A stretch of DNA of 64,000 bases from an uncultured Rhodospirillales bacterium. GTDB lineage: Bacteria > Pseudomonadota > Alphaproteobacteria > ATCC43930 > CGMCC-115725. A model generated the notes under the pieces. The model saw only the letters and a program-made list of their open reading frames with translations, ran no database searches and was not told the DNA's origin. The stretch is from NCBI GenBank assembly GCA_903822185.1, contig CAIJOA010000045.1, forward strand, positions 1 through 64,000, given 5' to 3'. Positions 31,047-37,496 of the stretch are shown here, piece by piece; within the stretch, counting starts at the first letter, position 1, and every line of letters begins with the position of its first letter. The translations under genes and the position numbers were made by a program.

Positions 31047-32015
31047 ATGTATAAATTCACGCGATCTGCCCTTTGGGGCGCGGCCTTCCTCGCAACATCG
31101 TTCGGTCTTTGGTCCGAGGCGCACGCCCAGGCACAGGGGCCGCGCTCGCTCGTCGAGTCGAAGGAGTCCCTCTACAACAATATCTACGTCTATAAGCAGG
31201 GCAGCTATTACGACATGACCTTCGGTTACAACCGAAGGCTCTATACCGAGAGCAGCTACAACACGCTCGACGATCGCGAATTGCCGATGTTCTACACCCG
31301 GTTCATGACGACGAGCCTGATCTACGCCAAGAATGTAACCTCGGTTCTCGAGATCGGTTTCGGCGGCGGGCGCACGAGTTGGTATCTGCATCGCTTTCTG
31401 CCCGACATGTCGGTCACGTCGGTCGAGCTCGATCCCGGCGTCGAGGCGATGGCGCGGAAATATTTCGGTATCCGCGACGAACCGAATTTCAAGATCGCCA
31501 ATAGCGACGGCCGTCTTTATCTGCAAAAGTCCAAAGACAAATACGACATCATCCTGATCGACGCCTATCGCGGCCCGTTCGTGCCATTCCATTTGCTGAC
31601 CAAGGAATTCTATCAGCTGGTCAAAGAGCATCTGAACGAAGGCGGCGTGGTCGCACAGAATGTCGAGCCTTCAACCATGCTGTTCGACAGCGCGGTGAAG
31701 ACGATTCATTCCGTCTTTCCGCAGGAAGATTTCTATCTCGCCGAAGGCAATGTCGTGACCATCGCCTATGACGGCCCGCCGCGGTCGCCTGATGAATTGA
31801 ACAAGAGCGCCGAAGACCGCACGGCGCAATTCAAGCTGCGCTATCCCCTCGCCGGCATGCTGAGTCAGCGGCGGCGTCTGCCGCCCGATATCAGCGGCGG
31901 CACGATCGATCCCAGCGCCAAGGTGCTGACGGATGATTTCGCGCCGGTCGAAACCTTGAAAGCGGTCGAGAATCACAATCGCAAATGGCCGGATCAGGAA
32001 CCGAATACTCACTAA
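31047..32015 (+). CDS. Exported spermidine-synthase-fold protein
   Basis: A 322-residue protein with a signal peptide (basic 1-6, hydrophobic 8-22, cleavage near AHA-Q28) and a SAM/decarboxylated-SAM-type Rossmann fold: VLEIGFGGGRTSW (100-112), VELDPGVEAMARKYF (126-140), SDGRLYLQ and ILIDAYRGP. It resembles the C-terminal half of fused MFS/spermidine-synthase proteins. The usual DExxYHE-type substrate motif is replaced by LDDRELPMFYTRFM, so aminopropyltransferase activity is doubtful. The partner membrane domain is encoded next (31985) with a 31-bp overlap, in the reverse order of the usual fusion. Action in the periplasm is an inference from the signal peptide. No ribosome-binding site is obvious. 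Confidence 0.8.
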   Translation: MYKFTRSALWGAAFLATSFGLWSEAHAQAQGPRSLVESKESLYNNIYVYKQGSYYDMTFGYNRRLYTESSYNTLDDRELPMFYTRFMTTSLIYAKNVTSVLEIGFGGGRTSWYLHRFLPDMSVTSVELDPGVEAMARKYFGIRDEPNFKIANSDGRLYLQKSKDKYDIILIDAYRGPFVPFHLLTKEFYQLVKEHLNEGGVVAQNVEPSTMLFDSAVKTIHSVFPQEDFYLAEGNVVTIAYDGPPRSPDELNKSAEDRTAQFKLRYPLAGMLSQRRRLPPDISGGTIDPSAKVLTDDFAPVETLKAVENHNRKWPDQEPNTH

Positions 32016-32617
32016 GCGGCGGCGCGGCGCAAGCGACGGTCCTCGGGAACGCCTTCTTCGTCGGCAGCGTGCTGATGGGCTTCGAGATGCTCGGCAGCCG
32101 CTATCTCTTTCCCTATTTCGGCGGCGGCATCGGCACCTGGGCGGGTCTTATCTCGACCGTGCTGGCGGCGCTGACCATCGGTTATTTCATCGGCGGCGCG
32201 ATCGTCGATCGCCATCCGAGCCCGCGCGTCATCGCGGTGTCAAGCGCCGTAGCTGCCGCGTATCTGGCGCTGGTGCCGGTTTCGGCCGATCCGGTGATGG
32301 AAATCATCCTCAATCGTATCGGTGACGGGCCTGCCGGGATTTTGATAGCATCGTCGATCCTGCTGCTGTTGCCGCTGTCGGTCCTCGGCACCTTCTCGCC
32401 GGTTGCTGTGCGCCTGCTGCTGCGCTCGACCGCGGAGACGGGCCGTATCGCCGGTCTCGTTTATGGCATCTCCACCATCGGCAATATCTTCGGCACGCTG
32501 TTCACGACCTTCTGGCTGATCCCGACCCTCGGATCGCGCAACATCACCTATATCTATGCCGGTGTGCTGGCGCTGTCGGCGCTGAGCATGTTCATCCTCG
32601 GCCGCGCGCGCCGATGA
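31985..32617 (+). CDS. Membrane domain of spermidine-synthase-like system
   Basis: A 210-residue membrane protein with about six helices and almost no loops. FFVGSVLMGFEMLGSRYLFPYFGGG and TIGYFIGGAIVDRHPSPR (near 60) match the N-terminal membrane half of fused MFS/spermidine-synthase proteins. Normally this domain precedes a cytoplasmic synthase in one polypeptide; here it is separate and follows it. The ATG at 31985 lies inside the end of the upstream gene. It overlaps the M28 gene by 4 bp. Transport substrate is unknown. Confidence 0.78.
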   Translation: MAGSGTEYSLSGGAAQATVLGNAFFVGSVLMGFEMLGSRYLFPYFGGGIGTWAGLISTVLAALTIGYFIGGAIVDRHPSPRVIAVSSAVAAAYLALVPVSADPVMEIILNRIGDGPAGILIASSILLLLPLSVLGTFSPVAVRLLLRSTAETGRIAGLVYGISTIGNIFGTLFTTFWLIPTLGSRNITYIYAGVLALSALSMFILGRARR

Positions 32618-33540
32618 TGCGCTCGGCCTTTCTCATCGCCGGTCTGTTGTTCGCGGGATCGGCAGTGGCGCAAACGCCATCCGCCGACGTGACGCTGTGG
32701 CAAGGCAACCGCGCTCTCGGCGATGTCGCCAAGCAAGTAGCGTTCGGCGCACGCGCGCCGGACACACCGGGCCACCAGAAGACGATTGATCTGATCACCG
32801 CCGAGTTTCGCCGGCTTGGCATTGCCGTTCAGGAACAACAGTGGAATTCGACCGTCGCCGGTCAAAACCATACGCTGACCAATCTGGTCGGCCGGCTTTA
32901 CCCGAAGAACCCCAAGCGGATTTTGCTCGGCACCCATTACGACAGCATCATCCGCGCCTATCGCGACAAGGATCATCCCGATGCGGTGATGCCGGGCGCG
33001 AATAATTCCGCGTCCGGCGTGGCGCTGCTGCTGGAAACCGCACGCGCCCTGCACGACGCCAAAGCGCCGCCGCCGGTCGGGATCGATTTCGTTTTCTTCG
33101 ATGGCGAGGAAGGGCCCTTGGCGCTGGGTGCGGGCGATCCGCATTGGCAGCCGCTGGGCTCGCCCTATTTCGTCCAGAACATCGCGACCTTCTATCCCGA
33201 CACCAAGCCGAGTCAGGCCGTGATTTTCGACATGGTCTGCGGCAGCGCGCAAAAGCTGCAGCAAGAGCAAGCATCGCTGCTCTATGCCGCCGACCAGGTG
33301 ACGAAATTCTGGAACATCGGCCGCACCTTCGCGCCGGCCTTTTACAGCAACACCCTGACCACCGCCCCGATCTATGACGACCAGTTGGCGCTGGGCGAGA
33401 TCAAGATCCCGGCTTTCCTGGTGATCGGCTTCGATTACGAGCCCTGGTTCAACACGACCCAGGATACGCCGGACAAATGTTCGGAAGCCGCAATCAACGC
33501 TGTCGGGCGCACGCTCTTCCGTTATATTTATCTGCCTTAA
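32614..33540 (+). CDS. Secreted M28/glutaminyl-cyclase-fold protein, altered metal site
   Basis: A 308-residue protein with a signal peptide (cleavage near AVA-Q20) and the M28/glutaminyl-peptide cyclotransferase fold. LLGTHYDS, PGANNSASGVALLLE, FVFFDGEEG and WFNTTQDTPDKCS mark the family. The usual metal-ligand Asp of PGANDxxSG is Asn (codon 33004-33006), and the His of the C-terminal W(W)HT motif is also Asn (33451-33453), while the first His, the Glu of GEEG and the later Asp (IFDMVCG) remain. Either the protein is inactive, or it binds metal differently. It overlaps the membrane gene by 4 bp and ends 15 bp before dapB. Confidence 0.82.
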   Translation: MMRSAFLIAGLLFAGSAVAQTPSADVTLWQGNRALGDVAKQVAFGARAPDTPGHQKTIDLITAEFRRLGIAVQEQQWNSTVAGQNHTLTNLVGRLYPKNPKRILLGTHYDSIIRAYRDKDHPDAVMPGANNSASGVALLLETARALHDAKAPPPVGIDFVFFDGEEGPLALGAGDPHWQPLGSPYFVQNIATFYPDTKPSQAVIFDMVCGSAQKLQQEQASLLYAADQVTKFWNIGRTFAPAFYSNTLTTAPIYDDQLALGEIKIPAFLVIGFDYEPWFNTTQDTPDKCSEAAINAVGRTLFRYIYLP

Positions 33541-33555
33541 CACCCCAAGGTTCAC

Positions 33556-34362
33556 ATGGCAGAGATTCGCATCGGAATATCGGGCTGCGGCGGGCGCATG
33601 GGGCGCATGCTGATTGCCGAAGTCACCGCAACGCCGGGCTGCGTGCTGTCGGGTGGCGTCGATGCGCCGAACAGTCCGAACATCGGTAAGGATATCGGCG
33701 AGCTGGCCGGCATCGGCGCGAACGGCCTAATCGCCTCGACCGATTTCGCCGCGCTGCTGGACGCGAGCGACACCGTGATCGATTTCTCGACTCCCGAGGC
33801 GAGCCTTGCCCATGCCGCGCTGGCGGCGAAGACCGGCAAAGCGCTGGTCATCGGCACAACCGGTTTCGATGCTGCAGCGGATGCCGCGTTGCGCGCCGCG
33901 GGCAAAAGCGCGCCGATCCTTTGGGCGCCGAACATGAGCTTGGGCGTCAATCTGTTATTGAGCCTTGTCGAGCAGACGGCGCAACGGCTCGGCGATGATT
34001 ACGACATCGAGATTCTGGAAATGCATCACCGTCACAAGGTCGATGCCCCGTCAGGCACCGCGCTTGCCTTGGGCAAAGCCGCCGCCGCCGGCCGCAAGGT
34101 CGATCTCGCGGCGAAGAGCCAACGCGTGCGTGATGGAATCACCGGTGCGCGCAAAGCCGGCGATATCGGCTTCGCGACATTGCGCGGCGGCGACAATGTC
34201 GGCGAGCATCACGTATTGTTTTCCGCCGACGGCGAGCAGATCGAAATCGCGCATAAGGCATCGAGCCGCCGCGTCTTCGCGCGCGGCGCCGTCGCAGCGG
34301 CGCAGTTCCTCGCCGGCAAGCCGGCCGGGTTTTACGGCATGAAAGACGTGCTGGGGCTTTAA
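33556..34362 (+). CDS. dapB: 4-hydroxy-tetrahydrodipicolinate reductase
   Basis: A 268-residue NAD(P)H enzyme of lysine and meso-diaminopimelate synthesis. Nucleotide site GISGCGGRMGRML at the N-terminus; active-site EMHHRHKVDAPSGTAL near residue 155. Length and ATG at 33556 match the family. It follows the M28-like gene by 15 bp, so they may share a transcript although functionally unrelated. Confidence 0.97.
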   Translation: MAEIRIGISGCGGRMGRMLIAEVTATPGCVLSGGVDAPNSPNIGKDIGELAGIGANGLIASTDFAALLDASDTVIDFSTPEASLAHAALAAKTGKALVIGTTGFDAAADAALRAAGKSAPILWAPNMSLGVNLLLSLVEQTAQRLGDDYDIEILEMHHRHKVDAPSGTALALGKAAAAGRKVDLAAKSQRVRDGITGARKAGDIGFATLRGGDNVGEHHVLFSADGEQIEIAHKASSRRVFARGAVAAAQFLAGKPAGFYGMKDVLGL

Positions 34363-34382
34363 TTTCCTATGGAGCCGACGCC

Positions 34383-34481
34383 GTGCGTCCCTCGACTTCG
34401 CTCGGGACGCGGTAGAGGGTGCGTTGCATTTAACGGGCGCGGTACGATGTTCCTCGTCCCGAGCGCCGTCGAGGGACGCAC
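34383..34481. repeat. Long inverted repeat between dapB and nth
   Basis: A 27-nt arm (34383-34409, GTGCGTCCCTCGACTTCGCT and on) is repeated in inverted, slightly diverged form at 34455-34481. It separates the convergent dapB and nth and could terminate both. The arm resembles dispersed repeats of other alphaproteobacteria. Confidence 0.75.
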
Positions 34482-34496
34482 AATGGAAATACAGTC

Positions 34497-35144
34497 CTAC
34501 TCGGCTTCGGCGAGTGTGGTCTTACCCTTAAAGCCGCACTGCTTGATCACCACGCACTCATAACATTTCGGTTTCCGCGCGACGCAGATATAGCGGCCGT
34601 GCAGGATCAGCCAGTGATGCGCGTGCTGCATATATTCTTTCGGCACGACCTTCAGTAGCTTGTCCTCGACAGCGCGGGGCGTCTTTCCCGGCGCAAGGCC
34701 GGTGCGATTGCCGATGCGGAAGATATGCGTATCGACCGCGATGGTCGGTTCGCCGAACGCGACATTGAGCACGACATTCGCCGTCTTGCGGCCGACGCCT
34801 GGCAACGCCTCGAGCGCGTCACGATCATGGGGCACTTCGCCGCCGTGCTTGTCGATCAGGATTTGACTGAGGGCGATGACGTTCTTCGCCTTGGTATTGA
34901 AGAGCCCGATCGTCTTGATGAAGCCTTTCAGCTTGGTTTCGCCCAGCGCGACCATCTTTTGCGGCGTATCGACGGTCTTGAACAAAGGCTCGGTCGCCTT
35001 GTTCACCGAAATATCTGTCGCTTGCGCCGACAGCGTCACCGCCACCAAAAGCGTATAGGGATTTTTATAGTCGAGTTCGGTCTTCGGGTCCGACCGGTCA
35101 CGGGCGAGAAGATGGAAGAATTCTTTGACGTCGGCGGGTTTCAT
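34497..35144 (-). CDS. nth: Endonuclease III
   Basis: A 215-residue DNA glycosylase/AP lyase for oxidised pyrimidines. The helix-hairpin-helix LPGVGRKTANVVLNV holds the catalytic Lys; the catalytic Asp is in VDTHIFRIGNR. The C-terminal [4Fe-4S] site CVARKPKCYECVVIKQC fits C-x6-C-x2-C-x5-C. The ATG is at 35144. Its terminator region is the inverted repeat at 34383-34481. Confidence 0.97.
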   Translation of the reverse strand: MKPADVKEFFHLLARDRSDPKTELDYKNPYTLLVAVTLSAQATDISVNKATEPLFKTVDTPQKMVALGETKLKGFIKTIGLFNTKAKNVIALSQILIDKHGGEVPHDRDALEALPGVGRKTANVVLNVAFGEPTIAVDTHIFRIGNRTGLAPGKTPRAVEDKLLKVVPKEYMQHAHHWLILHGRYICVARKPKCYECVVIKQCGFKGKTTLAEAE

Positions 35145-35203
35145 GACGCCGTCATCCTAGAGAGCGTTCGGGCAGCGCGCCACTTACGACCGAGCAAAGA
35201 AAA

Positions 35204-35232
35204 AAGCCGGCCCTGCGAACAGGACCGGCTTT
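35204..35232. terminator. Bidirectional rho-independent terminator
   Basis: AAGCCGGCCCTG (35204-35215) pairs with CAGGACCGGCTT (35220-35231) with one mismatch. On the minus strand it is followed by TTTTTCTTTG, fitting the end of the small exported protein at 35241; on the plus strand TCTTTGG follows. Confidence 0.8.
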
Positions 35233-35240
35233 CTTTGGAT

Positions 35241-35495
35241 TTAGCGGCGACCACCCAGTGGGATCACGATATTGAGGCCGGGCGCGCCATAGACGACGGG
35301 CGGCGGCGGCGGCGGCGCGTAATAGACCGGCGGCGGCGGCGCATAGACATAACCGGGGTGGTAATAATGCGGCCGGTAATGGCGATGGTACTCACGATCG
35401 CGCCATTCCTGAGCAGAGGCCGGCGACGGGGCTACCGCGCCGATGGCGGCCAGGGCGGCAAGAACGCCCAACGCAGCTTTAGCATAGCTCTTCAT
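35241..35495 (-). CDS. Small exported Pro/Tyr/His-rich protein
   Basis: An 84-residue protein with a signal peptide (cleavage near ASA-Q29) and a mature part rich in Tyr, His and Pro (HRHYRPHYYHPGYVYA, then a proline run). It ends with a short hydrophobic strand. Such proteins occur in the envelope of many alphaproteobacteria without known function. The ATG at 35495 has AAGGAG 7 nt upstream. It is 11 bp downstream of the Spy-like gene, likely the same operon, and ends at a strong terminator. Confidence 0.8.
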   Translation of the reverse strand: MKSYAKAALGVLAALAAIGAVAPSPASAQEWRDREYHRHYRPHYYHPGYVYAPPPPVYYAPPPPPPVVYGAPGLNIVIPLGGRR

Positions 35496-35506
35496 CACTA
35501 TTCTCC

Positions 35507-36073
35507 TTAGCTCTTGGTCGGGGTCGCGGGCTGGCTCGGCGAGGTCGTCGCTTTGACGCGGCGATTGACGCGTTGGTTGAAGACCGTATCGGCCGTCTTC
35601 TTCTGCTCAACCGACATCGAGTCGTAGAGCTTCTGGAAGGCGGGAACGAGTTTCTTCAGACCATCGGTATGGGCGTCGCTGATCTCTTCATAGGTCTTGA
35701 GATTATCGACAGCGGTCATGGTCTTCGCGGCGGCGCGGCGCTTGCGGCCGAGTTCGGCCATCGCCTTACCGTTGTCGCGCATGACCTGGGCCATCGCGTT
35801 GAACTGATCTTCTTGAGCCGCCGTTATCTTCAGATCCTCGTGAAGGCTTTTGATGCGTCCTTCGATCCCGGCGCCAGGCGCGCGGGGCGTACGGGCCTTC
35901 TTGGCCTTGGGGGCTTTTGCGGCCGGTGTTGCGGTGGTGGCGGGCGCGGATACAGCCGGGGCCAAGCCGGTCGAGCCGTTGCTCTGCGCAACCGAGGGAG
36001 GAGCCCAGCCGGTCAAACCAACGCCGAGAGCGGCGACAGCGGCGAGGGTGAGGAAAGTACGTGATTGTGTCAT
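35507..36073 (-). CDS. Spy/CpxP-like periplasmic protein
   Basis: A 188-residue exported protein: signal peptide 1-29 (cleavage near SVA-Q), a Lys/Ala/Pro linker to about 65, then a helical body with the LTxxQ-type segments LKITAAQEDQFNAM and MSVEQKKTADTVF. The Spy/CpxP family binds misfolded envelope proteins and senses envelope stress; here assignment is by motif only. It shares a divergent region with the lipoprotein-TetR operon. Confidence 0.78.
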   Translation of the reverse strand: MTQSRTFLTLAAVAALGVGLTGWAPPSVAQSNGSTGLAPAVSAPATTATPAAKAPKAKKARTPRAPGAGIEGRIKSLHEDLKITAAQEDQFNAMAQVMRDNGKAMAELGRKRRAAAKTMTAVDNLKTYEEISDAHTDGLKKLVPAFQKLYDSMSVEQKKTADTVFNQRVNRRVKATTSPSQPATPTKS

Positions 36074-36267
36074 GGGATGCCTGCCTTTGAATGGGTGGTC
36101 GTTTCAAACGGGACGCTAAACGGAACGCATGGCGAAAATGAGTCATCGGTTGGGCATCTGCGCCACCTTCGTTCGAACCGCTTTCACCAAAACAACGGCG
36201 GACGAGACCGAGATATCCGTGACAAATATTTAATGATACGGTACCGGATCGTTTCGTTGTTTTCTTG

Positions 36268-36281
36268 CCTATAGCTATAGG
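36268..36281. promoter_or_regulatory. 14-bp perfect palindrome, candidate TetR operator
   Basis: CCTATAGCTATAGG lies 47 bp before the lipoprotein ATG of the lipoprotein-TetR pair, in the gap (36074-36328) shared with the divergent Spy-like gene. TetR regulators usually bind such palindromes near their own promoter. Autoregulation is an inference. Confidence 0.5.
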
Positions 36282-36328
36282 AAGTCGGCTTTTTGGCCGG
36301 CATGTCAGGCCCAGGCCAGGAGATCGTC

Positions 36329-36484
36329 ATGACCACCCAGAGCACCACGCCTCGTTCGAAACCCCGCCGGATCGCCGCGGTTGCGGCCGCTCTGGCTCTC
36401 GCTGCGGTTCTGTCCGGCTGCGTTGTCTATCCCGTCGGCGGCTATGGCGGCGGCTACCATCATCATTACTGGCAACGCTATTGA
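36329..36484 (+). CDS. Small lipoprotein
   Basis: A 51-residue protein: basic N-terminus, hydrophobic stretch, and the lipobox AVLSGC at about residue 29, followed by a Gly/Tyr/His-rich mature peptide of about 22 residues. The ATG at 36329 has AGGAG 6 nt upstream. Its stop overlaps the TetR start by one base (TGATG), so the two are translationally coupled. Function unknown. Confidence 0.75.
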   Translation: MTTQSTTPRSKPRRIAAVAAALALAAVLSGCVVYPVGGYGGGYHHHYWQRY

Positions 36485-37119
36485 TGGATGGGGCCACACT
36501 CCGGCGCGGCGGCCGCCCGACCCGAGCTGAAGCAGCCCAACTCGGCGACAAAATTCTCGACGCGGCCACGGCTCTTTTCCTGAGCCGTGGCTTCGGCGCG
36601 ACGAGCATCGAGGCGATCGCCGCGCGCGCCCGCATATCGAAGCGCACCCTGTATCATCGATTTGACGACAAGCCGGAACTGTTCCGCGCGGTCATACACC
36701 GCATGATGCAGCGGTGGTTGCCGCCATTCGAATCCAGCTTCGATGCTCCTGCTCCGGTCGAAGCGGTACTGCTACGTTCGGCCGAACATATGTTGTCAGT
36801 CGCCTTGTTGCCCGATGCCTTGGCGCTGCGCCGGTTGCTGTTGGCCGAAGCCGAAAGATTCCCCGAACTCGTGCAGATCGTGGTTCAGCAAGGCGCGGCG
36901 CGCGGCATCGATCGCATCGCGTTGCTGCTCGAAGCCGAAACGAAAGCCGGGCGTCTGCGCGTCACCGACAGCCGCTTCGCCGCGATGCAGTTTCAAGAAA
37001 TGATTTTGTCGATCCCGTTGCGCCGGGCGATGGGATTCGGCCCGCGCCTCACCACTGAAGAGCTTGCCGATTGGGCACGTAACAGTGTCGGCCTCTTTCT
37101 CGATGGCTGCCGCGCATAA
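36484..37119 (+). CDS. TetR-family transcriptional regulator
   Basis: A 211-residue repressor. The TetR helix-turn-helix covers residues 15-60, with FGATSIEAIAARARISKRTLY. The C-terminal ligand-binding half resembles the TetR_C (AefR-like) type, with VEAVLLRSAEHMLSV. The ATG at 36484 overlaps the lipoprotein stop. The ligand cannot be deduced; the only obvious target is the operon itself, through the palindrome at 36268. Confidence 0.9.
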   Translation: MDGATLRRGGRPTRAEAAQLGDKILDAATALFLSRGFGATSIEAIAARARISKRTLYHRFDDKPELFRAVIHRMMQRWLPPFESSFDAPAPVEAVLLRSAEHMLSVALLPDALALRRLLLAEAERFPELVQIVVQQGAARGIDRIALLLEAETKAGRLRVTDSRFAAMQFQEMILSIPLRRAMGFGPRLTTEELADWARNSVGLFLDGCRA

Positions 37120-37193
37120 GTGTTGCGATTCAAAGACGGAATCTGTTCCGTCGCATGACAAGCGACACTTTGTCGTAACTGTCGTTTCATTAT

Positions 37194-37230
37194 CTCGGGT
37201 TAGCATACGCTAGCTTTCGCTAGACCCGAG
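37194..37230. promoter_or_regulatory. Tandem dyad operator or start-site hairpin
   Basis: Two abutting dyads TAGC-N4-GCTA (37201-37212 and 37211-37222) repeat every 10 bp, as in operators of ribbon-helix-helix repressors. They are enclosed by a perfect 7-bp repeat CTCGGGT (37194-37200) and ACCCGAG (37224-37230). As RNA the whole can fold into an 11-bp stem with one bulge ending 2 nt before the start codon at 37233. Confidence 0.6.
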
Positions 37231-37232
37231 TC

Positions 37233-37496
37233 ATGAAGAAATCCGTTCAAACAAACGTCCGTGTTTCCGAAGACGACAAGGCCTTGATCCTCGCCGTCGC
37301 TCAAAAACTGCGCATCGATCCGTCATTCAGCGTGCGCGTCAAACAGTTGTTGGATGAAAGCGGCGACGCCGCGCTTACCGACCGCGTCAAACTTCTCGAG
37401 GAACAGGTTGCGAGGTTGTTATCGGGCGCGATCGTGATGCCGCGATCGGTGCCGCGTGTTGCCCCGTCACGCCTTCCGACACTCACACCGCGCTAG
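37233..37496 (+). CDS. Small DNA-binding-like protein (RHH type possible)
   Basis: An 87-residue protein not confidently recognised. TNVRVSEDDKALILAVAQKLRIDPSFSVRVKQLL has the strand-helix-helix pattern of a ribbon-helix-helix dimer, and residues 50-65 form a short coiled coil (RVKLLEEQVARLL). The tail is Pro/Arg-rich. Its start lies directly after a tandem dyad that fits an RHH operator, which suggests autorepression. Its stop overlaps the convergent antiporter by 4 bp. No toxin gene follows. Confidence 0.6.
   Translation: MKKSVQTNVRVSEDDKALILAVAQKLRIDPSFSVRVKQLLDESGDAALTDRVKLLEEQVARLLSGAIVMPRSVPRVAPSRLPTLTPR

Noticed and set aside
37494-37496. Possible toxin-antitoxin module at the RHH-like gene
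   Set aside because: No toxin-like frame follows; the next gene is a convergent antiporter that overlaps its stop.
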